From the NCBI RefSeq assembly GCF_030814695.1, contig NZ_JAUSVL010000001.1:4252227-4316226 (forward strand): a DNA stretch of 64,000 nt, written 5' to 3'. A program made the translations under genes and the position numbers. The stretch comes from Oligosphaera ethanolica. Its GTDB lineage: Bacteria; Verrucomicrobiota; Lentisphaeria; Oligosphaerales; Oligosphaeraceae. Under the pieces are notes generated by a model. The model was given only the letters and a program-made list of their open reading frames with translations, ran no database searches and was not told the DNA's origin. Below, piece after piece: positions 36,362-44,926 of this stretch (the stretch's first letter is position 1; each line of letters opens with the position of its first letter).

Positions 36362-38020
36362 TTATTTTTCTGCGTCGAGGACGGTGAGTTTGACATTGCG
36401 GAACATGTGGGTGTTGTCGCTCACGCGCAGGGCTTTGCCACTGTCGCTGCGGACGCCTTTGACGACGACTTCCTTGGTGATTACGTAGGGGAATTTTTCC
36501 ACGTAGTCGCTGCTGGTATTTTTGGGATTGAAGTTACCGAAGATGGCTGGTCCGGCGTAGTTTTCGGGTGCATTGCCGTCTTTGATATGCAGGCCGTCGA
36601 TGACGACGCGTTCGGGCATGTAGCAGGTATAACCAAAGTCGTGCATGCCGGAGTAGGCGCCGCCGAAGATGGTCGCGGCGGCTTTGGCGCCGCCAGCGGG
36701 TATGAAGACGCAGTTGCGGATGATGAATTCGCCCTGCCAGGTGCTGCCGTAGTCTGAACGCAGACTGATGAAAGTCCAGCCATTGATGGTGCTGTTTTCG
36801 ATGGTGAAGGTGCCGCAGCCGATGGCGTTGACGCCGGCGTGGCCCATGGTGGAGTTGCGGATGGTGGCGTTGGCCACGCCCATGTGCGCGTCGAAGCGCG
36901 AGAAGGTGCAGCCGTCGTAGGTGAGATTTTTGCAGTAGTTGGAGCCGAGGATGCCCCAGTAGCGCCGGTCGTTGATGTCGTTGGTCTGCGAACAGTTGAT
37001 GAAGGACACGTTGAGCGCGCGGTTGGCGCTGATGTCGTAGGTGCCCATGCTGACCGGCTTGCCGGCCGAGCCGATGGTCCGGTAGGTCTTGTGGCCGGTC
37101 AGGACGGTGTCGCGTACGATCACATTGGCGCAGTTGCCGATGTTCAGAAAGCCGCCGTAGGGGGCGCCGTGCTCCCCCTCGCCAGTGATGTCGTGCCGGA
37201 GCTTCTCGATCAGCACATTGGAGCGGCGGACGGCAATGCCGCGCCCGTAATAGGTGTATTTGGACTCCGCCTGGTTGGCGATAGTGGTGAAATGGCCGCC
37301 GCGGACCGTGAGCTGATCGTTGTCCAGCGGCAGGGCGGAGATGGACGTGATCTCGTCAAAATCCCAGATGATGGGTGTGTTGGGATCGACATTGCCGTCC
37401 TTGTCCACCAGGAAGATGTCCGTCTGGGCCGAGCCGTTATTCTGGTTCAGGCCGTAGCGGATGTAGCGCTTGACCTTGGCGTTGTTGGCGACAACAAGGC
37501 AGTCGCCGGGCAGGCTGATGCCGATGTTGGCCTGGTTGCGTTTGAGGCTGCTGACGCCCTCGGGCGTGAAGGCCTTGAGTTGCGAGTTGATCTGAAAGAC
37601 GTTGGCGCCGCGATCTTTGACCTCGACTTTGCTGTCGTCGATGATGAATTTGGCGGTACCGAAGTCGGTGTCGGTTTCGATGGTAATGGTGCGTTTGCTG
37701 CTGCCGATGTAGAAAGCCATGCCGTCATCGGCCTTGACCGGTAGGCCGTGCTCATTGGCGTATTTGTGTGCAGCGGCAATGGCGGCGCCATCGTCGCTGG
37801 TGCCGTCGCCTTTGGCGCCGAAATCGCTGTAGCTGACAACGCCGTTGACTTTGAGGACGATGGCTTTCGGGGCGGTCATGGGCTTTTCTCCCGGTTTCTG
37901 GTCATGGGTTGCGGGTATGGGCTGACTGTAGGCCGTGCCGGCCAAAGCCAGGCCGAGCGTCAAGGCAAGGACGGGCCGGTGTGGACGGAATAGGGCAGAT
38001 GCGAGGACGGATGTGGACAT
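36362..38020 (-). CDS. Secreted right-handed beta-helix protein (pectin-lyase fold)
   Basis: 552 aa. A signal peptide covers about residues 1-32 ([15 protein letters not shown]). The mature protein starts with [20 protein letters not shown], the entry motif of pectate-lyase-3/polygalacturonase-like beta-helix proteins, then a long series of Asn/Gly/Ile-rich coils ([50 protein letters not shown]). This fold is used by GH28, PL and epimerase enzymes acting on uronate polymers; the activity cannot be fixed from sequence. GGAGAA precedes ATG 38020. The encoded chemistry fits the uronate operon at 25.9-30.1 kb. Confidence 0.85.
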   Translation of the reverse strand: MSTSVLASALFRPHRPVLALTLGLALAGTAYSQPIPATHDQKPGEKPMTAPKAIVLKVNGVVSYSDFGAKGDGTSDDGAAIAAAHKYANEHGLPVKADDGMAFYIGSSKRTITIETDTDFGTAKFIIDDSKVEVKDRGANVFQINSQLKAFTPEGVSSLKRNQANIGISLPGDCLVVANNAKVKRYIRYGLNQNNGSAQTDIFLVDKDGNVDPNTPIIWDFDEITSISALPLDNDQLTVRGGHFTTIANQAESKYTYYGRGIAVRRSNVLIEKLRHDITGEGEHGAPYGGFLNIGNCANVIVRDTVLTGHKTYRTIGSAGKPVSMGTYDISANRALNVSFINCSQTNDINDRRYWGILGSNYCKNLTYDGCTFSRFDAHMGVANATIRNSTMGHAGVNAIGCGTFTIENSTINGWTFISLRSDYGSTWQGEFIIRNCVFIPAGGAKAAATIFGGAYSGMHDFGYTCYMPERVVIDGLHIKDGNAPENYAGPAIFGNFNPKNTSSDYVEKFPYVITKEVVVKGVRSDSGKALRVSDNTHMFRNVKLTVLDAEK

Positions 38021-38606
38021 GGGATTCTCCGGGTAAGAGCTGTGCAGGGGATTATGCGGCCAATAGCTGAAAACACTACGAATGACCGCCCGCCATTATT
38101 GGCCTGGGAGGACGCGTGGTGGAGCGGCAAGGTGCACCCAAGGGCACCAAGGCGTGAAGGGTTACGGTGGTTTTGAGATGCCCTTTCAGGGCATTCTCGT
38201 GAGGGGACAATCCTTCCCCCGGGCTTCGCCCGGGGCTACGGTGATGGCGCCCTTCCAGGGCGCCCGAGCCGCCAACAGAGCCCGCCCTTCCATTGGTGCC
38301 CGAGCCGCCAACAGAGCCCGCCCTTCCATTGGTGCCCGAGCCGCCAACAGAGCCCGCCCTTCATGGTGCCCGAGCCGCCAACAGAGCGGCGCCCTTCATG
38401 GCGCCCGAGCCGCCAACAGAGCGGCGCCCTCACGATCGGGTGACAGGCGCGTTACAGTTGGCTCGCCAGGCCGGCGAGGCTCCGTTTGCTGGCATCGTCT
38501 GTCGGGGCAGTCTACAAGCCCGCCCTCACGACCGCCCTTACGACTGAGGAACGAATCAGTCCACCGGGTCCACCGGGGCCACCGGGTCCACCGGGTCCAC
38601 TGGGGC
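38021..38606. repeat. Non-coding repeat block: 36-bp tandem units and GGTCCACCG units
   Basis: Between 38262 and 38430 a unit of about 36 bp (gcccgagccgccaacagagc and a variable ccttc part) is repeated five times, the later copies shortened by one or two bases. Before it are hairpins ccccgggcTTCgcccgggg and ggcgcccTTCcagggcgcc. From 38561 to 38600 a 9-bp unit ccaccgggt is repeated. No credible gene is seen; the promoter of the secreted beta-helix gene should lie at the left end. Confidence 0.75.
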
Positions 38607-39512
38607 TTATTCTTCGGGGTGGAGGTCGTATTGCACCACATCGCCGGGGCGGGTAGAAACGCCCGGCCAGAGTTTTCGGCCGGGATAGATGGCGGTGTGG
38701 ATGCCGGTGTGGACATCGGCGCCGATGATGGCGCCGAATTTGCGTCGGCCGGTGTCAAGCAGCTTACCGCAGACCATTGAGCGGTGGTTTTTGCCGTCAT
38801 GGCGGAAGTTCGCCGTGATGGTGCCGGCGCCGAAATTAGTGCGGGGGCCGACGACGCTGTCGCCGATGTAGCTGAGATGGCCGGCGGCGACTTTTTCCAT
38901 CAGCATGCTGTTCTTGATTTCCACGGCCTGGCCGACGTGGCAGTTGTCGCCGATGTAGGTGGTGCCGCGGATATAGCAGTTTGGGCCAATCTTGGCGTTT
39001 TTGCCGACGACGACCTTGCCCTCGATGTAGACGCCGGGGAGGATAACGGAGCCTTCGCCGAGCTCAAGCACGCCGTCGATGGTGACGCGCTCGCGGACGG
39101 TGCCGAGGATGTGGTCACTGCTGAGGGCGCCGACGACGATTTCGCAGAGCCGCAGAAAGTCCCAGGGGTAGCGGATGAGCAGCTCGTCGTCATCGCCGAC
39201 GAGCGCATTGCTGTCGCCGTCGGGTTCCTTGCCGTCGCGGCTGCCCCAGGCGAGGACTTGGCCGTCGGCGGCACAGAGCCGGAAGGGCGTGACGCAGCCG
39301 GCAAGCTGGCGGAGCAGCGCGTCCGAAGGCCAGAGCGATGGGTGGATGCTGAGGTGCAGAGGCGTTTTCTGGCTGACGGCGGCCTGCTGGAAACGCTGTT
39401 CCAGCCGTTCTTTGATGCTGATGCCCGCCACCGGGAGGTCCTGCAGCGCGAAACTGCAGGACAAGGGCAGGAGTTCGCTGGGCTTGCCGCCGTCGCGGAT
39501 CTCTAGTTTCAT
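38607..39512 (-). CDS. Short GlmU-like protein (left-handed beta-helix acetyltransferase)
   Basis: 301 aa. The C-terminal half is a hexapeptide-repeat beta-helix ending with GHLSYIGDSVVGPRTNFGAG and TITANFRHDGKNH, the acetyl-CoA/glucosamine-1-P site seen in GlmU. The N-terminal ~130 residues (LPLSCSFALQDLPVAGISIK) resemble the start of the alternative Bacteroidetes-type GlmU family, but no LxxGxGTRM uridylyltransferase motif is present and the protein is shorter than those (about 390). It probably acetylates GlcN-1-P made by GlmM; whether it can also form UDP-GlcNAc is doubtful. Its ATG overlaps the stop of glmM (ATGA). Confidence 0.82.
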   Translation of the reverse strand: MKLEIRDGGKPSELLPLSCSFALQDLPVAGISIKERLEQRFQQAAVSQKTPLHLSIHPSLWPSDALLRQLAGCVTPFRLCAADGQVLAWGSRDGKEPDGDSNALVGDDDELLIRYPWDFLRLCEIVVGALSSDHILGTVRERVTIDGVLELGEGSVILPGVYIEGKVVVGKNAKIGPNCYIRGTTYIGDNCHVGQAVEIKNSMLMEKVAAGHLSYIGDSVVGPRTNFGAGTITANFRHDGKNHRSMVCGKLLDTGRRKFGAIIGADVHTGIHTAIYPGRKLWPGVSTRPGDVVQYDLHPEE

Positions 39513-40861
39513 GAGCAGAGCTCCCGTTCAATGACGTTGCAGAGATGGCTGGTCCACTGCTCAACCATGGCGCCGGTTTCGGCTTCCACCAGGACGCGGA
39601 TCTTGTTTTCGGTGCCGGAGTAGCGCACGACGGTGCGGCCGCGCTCGCCGAGGGCGTCCTCGCAGTCGCGAATGGCGTCGCGCAGGGCCGGGACATTCTC
39701 AATTGGCTTCTTTTCGTTGACCTTGATGCTCTTGAGCTGCTGGGGATATTCCAGCATGAAGTCGGCCAGTTCGCGCAGGCTCTTGCCGGCAACGATCATC
39801 TGCTTGAGCACATGCAGCGCGGTGATGATGCCGTCGCCAGTAGTCACATAGTCCATGAAAATGATATGGCCGGACTGCTCGCCGCCGAGGTTGTAGCCGT
39901 TTTCGCGCATGCATTCGATGACATAGCGGTCACCGACGGCGGTGGTGACGGTGCGGATGCCACGGTCAGCCATGGCTTTGTGCAGGCCCAGGTTGCTCAT
40001 GCTGGTGACAACCAGCGTGTCATTGGCCAGGCGCCTGCGGCTGAACATGTCAATGGCGCAGAGACCGAGGATGCGATCGCCGTTGACCACATTGCCGCTG
40101 GCGTCGAGAAAGATGATGCGGTCGGCATCGCCGTCGAGGGTGATGCCGACATCGGCGCCGTGCTGGCGGACAATCTCAGCGATGCTCTCGGGATGCATGG
40201 CGCCGCAGTTCTGGTTGATGTTGGTGCCGTCGGGGGTCACGGCGTAGCTAAGCACTTCTGCGCCCAGTTCCCTGAAGATGAGCGGTGCCAGCGAATAGGC
40301 GGCGCCATTGGCGCAGTCCAGCACGACTTTCAGACCACGCAGGCTCTGGTTCTTGACCGATGCCTTGGCAAATTCGATGTAGCGGCCGCGAGCGTCGTCA
40401 ATGCGGAAGGCCTTGCCGATGGGGTCGGGCGTGGCATGCGCCGGCGAAGGCGCGTTCGTGTTGATAAAATCCTCAATCTGCTCTTCAATGCTGTCGGGGA
40501 GCTTGAAGCCGTCGGCGCTGAAGATTTTGATGCCGTTGTCCTCAGCGGGATTGTGGGAAGCCGTGATCATGATGCCGCAGGAGGCATTGAAGGATTTGGT
40601 CAGGTGGGCGACGGCCGGCGTGGGCATGGGGCCGACGCCGATGGCGTCCATGCCTTTGCTGAGCAGCCCGCTGGTGAGCGCGGCTTCAAGCATATAGCCC
40701 GACAGACGCGTATCCTTGCCGATGACGGCCTTGCGCTCGCCGTGGCCGGAGGCGCCGAAGACGTGCGCGATGGCTTTGCCGAGGGTCAAGGCGATTTCAG
40801 GAGTGATGGGATAACAGTTGGCCTTGCCACGAATGCCGTCGGTGCCGAATAATTTGCCCAT
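39509..40861 (-). CDS. glmM: Phosphoglucosamine mutase
   Basis: 450 aa, normal for the family (about 445). Converts glucosamine-6-P to glucosamine-1-P for UDP-GlcNAc, peptidoglycan and lipid A. Motifs are GKLFGTDGIRGKAN, VIGKDTRLSGYML, the phosphoserine loop GIMITASHNPAEDNGIK, the Mg loop LDGDADRIIF, GGEQSGHIIF and the phosphate-binding VVRYSGTENKIRV. AGGAGGAG lies upstream of ATG 40861. It is the first gene of a two-gene operon with the GlmU-like gene, an efficient coupling of successive steps. Confidence 0.96.
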   Translation of the reverse strand: MGKLFGTDGIRGKANCYPITPEIALTLGKAIAHVFGASGHGERKAVIGKDTRLSGYMLEAALTSGLLSKGMDAIGVGPMPTPAVAHLTKSFNASCGIMITASHNPAEDNGIKIFSADGFKLPDSIEEQIEDFINTNAPSPAHATPDPIGKAFRIDDARGRYIEFAKASVKNQSLRGLKVVLDCANGAAYSLAPLIFRELGAEVLSYAVTPDGTNINQNCGAMHPESIAEIVRQHGADVGITLDGDADRIIFLDASGNVVNGDRILGLCAIDMFSRRRLANDTLVVTSMSNLGLHKAMADRGIRTVTTAVGDRYVIECMRENGYNLGGEQSGHIIFMDYVTTGDGIITALHVLKQMIVAGKSLRELADFMLEYPQQLKSIKVNEKKPIENVPALRDAIRDCEDALGERGRTVVRYSGTENKIRVLVEAETGAMVEQWTSHLCNVIERELCS

Positions 40862-41033
40862 ATAATGGTGCTCCTCCTAATTGTCGGCGCACGAGACGCC
40901 AAGTGCTATTATTGCGATTGCGCTGATGAAATCGGGCACGGTGTCGCCAGCAGCGGAAGCCAGGTGGCAGCGAGGTCTCGCTTGCGTGTTGGCAGCTCCA
41001 GTGTGGGTGATGGATTAAAATACTAACCATATG

Positions 41034-41068
41034 GCAAAAAACAACCAATGGTATAGCAAAAAACAACC
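41034..41068 (-). promoter_or_regulatory. 22-bp-spaced direct repeat upstream of glmM (candidate operator)
   Basis: The 13-mer gcaaaaaacaacc occurs at 41034-41046 and again at 41056-41068, exactly 22 bp apart, about two helical turns, in an AT-rich island of otherwise GC-rich DNA. It lies 173-207 bp upstream of glmM. Same-face spacing suits a dimeric regulator, or an upstream promoter element. Seen by eye only. Confidence 0.35.
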
Positions 41069-41159
41069 TGATGTGAAAAGATAATTGCACTTTTCGCAAT
41101 GGAAATGCAATTCGGTTGTTGTTGCCGGCGTCACCTGCGGCTGCCATGTCGCCGACGGC

Positions 41160-43436
41160 TCAGGGGGCGGTGGCGGTGTTTTCATCCAGGCCGTAGATCA
41201 TGACGGGCTCGCCGGAGATGGCGATGGTGATGGCGCCATTGACGGCGCTGACGCGGCGGCTGCGGCCGATGACGTCAATGACGGTGGCGTTGTCGCCGGC
41301 GCAGGGCAGGGTGACCGTGGTGCTTTTTGTCCAGTGCGGCACCCATGCTTCGCGGTGATGCAGCGCGTCATCGCGCTGGCTTTGGACATAGCCCTCGCTG
41401 CGGTCCCAGAGAATGGCGAGAGGGCCGCGTGGCGTGGCGAAGCGAACGACGTGGAGGTTGCTGTCGGGCGCTGCGGGGGGATTGACGCTTTCGTCGTCGC
41501 CACCGGGGCGGTGATAGCTGCTGAACTCGGCCTGGTCGAGGGCCTCGGCGATGGCGGCGTAGGCCAGGGCGGCGGCCTTCAGCGAGCCGTCGCGGCGGAC
41601 GAGGCCATAGCTGTATTCGGAGTCGTTTTCGCGGACGCCACCGATATCGAAGTGGGTGCCGTCATTGAACTGGTAGAAGAAGGTCTGGCGGGCGCCGGCG
41701 GCCATGGCCAGGGCGTAGCTGATGACGGTGTTTTCGGCGGCGGCGCGGCAAGAGTCCTTCCACCAGTTGTTGGCGTGGGTGCAGGCGTAGACCTCGGTTA
41801 GGTAGAGCGGCAGGGGCGCGCCCGGCGGGCAGAGCTCGCGGATGGCGTCTTGAAAGACGCGGACGCTGCCGAAGTAATTCCAGAAGCCGAAGGCGGCATC
41901 GGCGGTGACATTGCCGCGGCCGGGATGCAGGGCGATGCCGTCGAGAAGCGCGAGGGCGCCGGCATCGTGGAGGGCGCGCAGAAAATCCAGGTCGGCACCG
42001 GCAATGCCGACGCTGACGATCTTGAAGTCGGCACCAGCGGCGGTGCGGATGGCGCGGAGGCGTTTGAGCGCCTCGGTGTAGAGCTCGGCGCGCTCGCGAC
42101 GCATCTTTGTGGCTTCCTCGGGTGCCTTGTTGAGCGCGGCCATGTTCCACTCGTTGCAGAATTCGTAGACGGGATTCTGGCGCTCAATGACGGCGGCGGC
42201 GAGCTTCTGGATGGCGGCGTCCATGTTTTCGGGTTTGCAATCGGGCCGCAGGCTGGTATGGCCGAAGAAAGTGATGCCGTCTGGCGCATAGCGGTTATCT
42301 CCCTGGCGGACATAGCGGACGCCGAGGCGCTTGAGCATGGCCAGGGCGTCGTCGCGGCTGGGCTCGTTGAAGAAGGCCGCGATGCCGAAGATGCTGCGTT
42401 CGTCGCCGCTGAAGTCATGCGGCGGCAGGACGGCGATGGTCGTGCGCGCAAAAACGAGCTCGCGGTCCTGGTCGCGGATGCTGGCGCTGACGAAGAAGAT
42501 GCCGCGCTGGACTTCGGCGATGGGCAACACGAAGGCCTCGCGGCGAATTGCGCGCTCGGCAAAGGTCAGGTCGCGTTGCTCCTGGAGGACGACTCGGCCG
42601 TCGAAATCCCGCACTTGCACGGCGAGGATAGCCGTGCCGGCGTGCGTGGCGCCGACGGTGACGTCGAAAGGCGCCAGGCCGTCTGCCGGCGCAAAGCAGT
42701 TGAAGGGCCTGGGCGTGCTCAGCACGATGGCGTAAGGACGATTGTTGAGCACGGCCGGGGCGAGCGCCGGCATGGCCGTCGGGGCAACCACATATTCGGC
42801 ACGGCCGCTGTAGTTGCCGGGCTCACCGTCGGGCGTGAACGTGAGGTGCTGGCGGCGATCGTTGCGCCACAGGGCATTGCCGTGAATGGCCATCATTGCG
42901 CAGCTGTCACCGCTGCCGATGACGCGGAAGTAGCCGTCGTAGATTTCAAAGTCGCTGCCGCCAGCGCTGGCGGCGTGCTGCCAGCGGCCGGCCTTGAGGA
43001 CGTTGCGGTGCTCGGCGCCCTCGGCCGGCGAAAATTGCAGCATGGCGCCGCCGGCCTTTACCGCCGGTGGCAAGCGCAAGCGGTAATCGGCGCGGATGAC
43101 GGCATCGCCCAGCTCGTATTCGGCCGAAAAGGCCGCGTTGGCAGTGGTGTCATTTTCGACGACGTAGTCCACCTGGAGGCGCCCGTCGGCGATTGCGCGG
43201 ACTTGCGTGGGGCGAAAAAGCTGCGGTGCGCCCCAGCCGACATGGAGGTCGCCGATTACGGCCAGCGGCCGGCCCTTGCCGTCGGCCAAGACGAGGTCAC
43301 CGCCCTGGGCGTGGAGCTGGTAGTGCGCACGCTGCCAGCTCTGGGCACGGGCGGGCGTGGCGAGGACCGTGCCGAGGACGCCGAGGACGCTGAGGGCGAA
43401 AATGGTGGCTAAGCCGGCAGGGTGACGCCTGGTCAT
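41160..43436 (-). CDS. Secreted clan GH-A glycoside hydrolase (GH39/GH5-like)
   Basis: 758 aa from ATG 43436, which overlaps the stop of the upstream gene by ATGA; a longer frame to 43940 only overlaps that gene. A signal peptide covers about 1-31 (LGVLGTVLATPARA). The N-terminal ~330 residues are beta-sandwich-rich. The barrel runs from about 350 (DALAMLKRLGVRYVRQGDN), with acid/base Glu in PVYEFCNEWNMAAL and likely nucleophile Glu in LPLYLTEVYACTH, then a beta-rich C-terminal domain. The Asn-Glu pair and barrel order indicate clan GH-A; the family is uncertain. It should hydrolyse extracellular glycan. Confidence 0.82.
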   Translation of the reverse strand: MTRRHPAGLATIFALSVLGVLGTVLATPARAQSWQRAHYQLHAQGGDLVLADGKGRPLAVIGDLHVGWGAPQLFRPTQVRAIADGRLQVDYVVENDTTANAAFSAEYELGDAVIRADYRLRLPPAVKAGGAMLQFSPAEGAEHRNVLKAGRWQHAASAGGSDFEIYDGYFRVIGSGDSCAMMAIHGNALWRNDRRQHLTFTPDGEPGNYSGRAEYVVAPTAMPALAPAVLNNRPYAIVLSTPRPFNCFAPADGLAPFDVTVGATHAGTAILAVQVRDFDGRVVLQEQRDLTFAERAIRREAFVLPIAEVQRGIFFVSASIRDQDRELVFARTTIAVLPPHDFSGDERSIFGIAAFFNEPSRDDALAMLKRLGVRYVRQGDNRYAPDGITFFGHTSLRPDCKPENMDAAIQKLAAAVIERQNPVYEFCNEWNMAALNKAPEEATKMRRERAELYTEALKRLRAIRTAAGADFKIVSVGIAGADLDFLRALHDAGALALLDGIALHPGRGNVTADAAFGFWNYFGSVRVFQDAIRELCPPGAPLPLYLTEVYACTHANNWWKDSCRAAAENTVISYALAMAAGARQTFFYQFNDGTHFDIGGVRENDSEYSYGLVRRDGSLKAAALAYAAIAEALDQAEFSSYHRPGGDDESVNPPAAPDSNLHVVRFATPRGPLAILWDRSEGYVQSQRDDALHHREAWVPHWTKSTTVTLPCAGDNATVIDVIGRSRRVSAVNGAITIAISGEPVMIYGLDENTATAP

Positions 43437-43993
43437 GGACGAGCCTCTGCGGGATGTTCCGCGCTGGTGACTGAGTTGTTGGCGGCCAGCGTGAAGCGCC
43501 ATGAGCAGGCGCAGCTGCTGTCGGTGATCACGGGGTAGCAGCTGATGGCCTCGCAGCGGATGCGTTCGTCGATGCCGCGCGCGAAAGCACTGTATTCGGC
43601 CAGGCCGACGGGCCGGCAGGGATGCCAGGGCATGTTCTGGCGGCTGCGCGCCTGCTGCACCCGGCAGGTGATGGTGCGGAAAACGAGCGCGCCGTCTGCG
43701 TCGTCGACCATTTCCGCTTCGTTGACAATGGAGTTGAAATGGAGCGGCAACGCCTGACGCAGGCCGGCCAGGCCGGGCAGCTCGGGCAGTTTCAGAAAGG
43801 CCTTGAAACGCCGCGCCTCCAGGAACGCAAAGCGGTTCCAGACCGCCTCGTCCAACACCATGGCTTTGTCCATGCCGTCGCTTTTTTCGCAGGCCTGGAA
43901 CCACACGCCGTCGAGAGCGACCATGTTCTTGGCAAGGCATTCGACTAAGGCAAGGAGCTCGTTTTTGCTAAGGGCGGCAAGGGGGCTTGGCAT
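43433..43993 (-). CDS. Small cytosolic protein resembling DUF6125
   Basis: 186 aa with no signal peptide. Its features are the N-terminal VALDGVWFQACEKSDGMDKA and MVLDEAVWNRFAFLEARR region and a C-terminal half with cysteines (ITCRVQQ, MPWHPC, CEAISCYP, SCACSW). The DG-W-F and D-x-x-W patterns resemble DUF6125/L-2-amino-thiazoline-4-carboxylic acid hydrolase-like proteins, which are uncharacterised. It is translationally coupled (ATGA) to the downstream GH-A hydrolase. Function unknown. Confidence 0.6.
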   Translation of the reverse strand: MPSPLAALSKNELLALVECLAKNMVALDGVWFQACEKSDGMDKAMVLDEAVWNRFAFLEARRFKAFLKLPELPGLAGLRQALPLHFNSIVNEAEMVDDADGALVFRTITCRVQQARSRQNMPWHPCRPVGLAEYSAFARGIDERIRCEAISCYPVITDSSCACSWRFTLAANNSVTSAEHPAEARP

Positions 43994-44031
43994 GGTGGAT
44001 GATCGTTTTGGGGTGAGTTGGGTAGACTAAT

Positions 44032-44222
44032 CATCGGACTGATCCGACTGATCGGACTGATCGGACGACCTGATCGGTCCGATCGGTCCGATCGGTCCGA
44101 TCCGTCCGCGAGAGAAGGCAAAAGACAGCTGATCCGACGACCTGATCGGTCCGATCGGTCCGATCGGTCCGATCCGTCCGCGAGAGAAGACAAAAGACAG
44201 CTGATCTGTCCGCGAGAGAAGG
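44032..44222. repeat. GATC-rich tandem repeat block with a longer-period repeat
   Basis: Units gatcggact and gatcggtcc are repeated, then two near-identical 65-bp blocks (gatccgacgacctgatcggt ... cgtccgcgagagaaggcaaa) start near 44050 and 44130, and a third partial copy ends near 44222. The tccgcgagagaag part matches the tccgcgaagaaag and cttcgcgga parts of the two other GATC blocks. Located between co-directional genes; not coding. Confidence 0.88.
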
Positions 44223-44257
44223 ACAAAGACCGCCGACTGCCGATTACAGCCCGCGCG

Positions 44258-44638
44258 TTATTTTTTCTTCCAGGTGCCGTTTTCGTCCATAATGTATTCG
44301 CCGGCGGCGGCCTGTTCGGCGAGTTGTTTGGCGCGTTGTTTGCCGACGAGATCGGCGGTGGCGCCGGTTTTTTGGGCGATGGCTTCGTAGACGACCTTGC
44401 GGTCGGCGTTTTCGGCGTCGATGACGGCCTGGTCGGCGGCGCTGAGTTGGCTGGACACGGCCGCTAGGTAGCCGCGGTTGTCTTCGCCGGCGAGGCCCTT
44501 GCTTTTCATGGCGGCGATGGCGGGCAGGCGGTTGATCATATTCTGCTTGATGGTCGCGGCGTCCTGGGCGCTGGCGACGGGCAGGAAGGCCGGCAGGGCA
44601 AGCATCAGAACGGCGAAAACGATGAGCATTTTTTTCAT
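44258..44638 (-). CDS. ydbL: YdbL-like periplasmic protein (DUF1318)
   Basis: 126 aa with a signal peptide (MKKMLIVFAVLMLALPAFLP, cut near VASAQ). The mature part (IKQNMINRLPAIAAMKSKGL, GEDNRGYLAAV, VIDAENADRKVVYEAIAQKT) has the DUF1318 pattern of E. coli YdbL. YdbL works with YdbH and YnbE in envelope lipid homeostasis, where it is thought to chaperone YnbE. AAGGAG precedes ATG 44638. It is the last gene of ydbH-ynbE-ydbL, the same order as in E. coli. Confidence 0.88.
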   Translation of the reverse strand: MKKMLIVFAVLMLALPAFLPVASAQDAATIKQNMINRLPAIAAMKSKGLAGEDNRGYLAAVSSQLSAADQAVIDAENADRKVVYEAIAQKTGATADLVGKQRAKQLAEQAAAGEYIMDENGTWKKK

Positions 44639-44692
44639 GGCTGCAACTCCTTGTTATTGAGGTTATTAAGGATATTCATTAGCGCGTGTCGG

Positions 44693-44902
44693 TCATTTTT
44701 GGGCATTTTTGTCGATATCACCAAAGAAGTCATCAAGGGCGCGGTCTACTTTGACATTGACATCGATGGTGATGTGAATGGGCTTGATTTCGATGGGTTT
44801 GATTTCGCTTTGGGTTTGGATTTCGTGCTTGGTTTTGATGCAGCCGGTGAGGGCGATGCCCCCGGCGAGCAATGCCAATTGGGTGAGTTTACGTGCGTTC
44901 AT
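44693..44902 (-). CDS. ynbE: YnbE-like small outer-membrane lipoprotein
   Basis: 69 aa (E. coli YnbE 61). The lipobox LLAGGIALTGC gives lipidation at about Cys21. The mature part has the amphipathic beta pattern IKPIHITIDVNVKVDRALDD, matching the 'ITINMNVKIEHE' core of YnbE. In E. coli YnbE multimers in the outer membrane contact YdbH to form a continuous lipid path. It is 24 bp from ydbH and 54 bp from ydbL. Confidence 0.87.
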   Translation of the reverse strand: MNARKLTQLALLAGGIALTGCIKTKHEIQTQSEIKPIEIKPIHITIDVNVKVDRALDDFFGDIDKNAQK

Positions 44903-44926
44903 GCGGGCCTTTCTACGTTGTGATTG

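Noticed and set aside
38262..38430. 36-bp repeats resembling CRISPR repeats
   Set aside because: Units are directly tandem with no unique spacers, and lengths drift by one or two bases.
39545..40852. 435-codon open frame antisense to glmM
   Set aside because: A GC-rich shadow of a strongly recognised gene; no homology or ribosome site.
43437..43940. 168-residue N-terminal extension of the GH-A hydrolase
   Set aside because: It overlaps the DUF6125-like gene out of frame, and a proper signal peptide begins at 43436.
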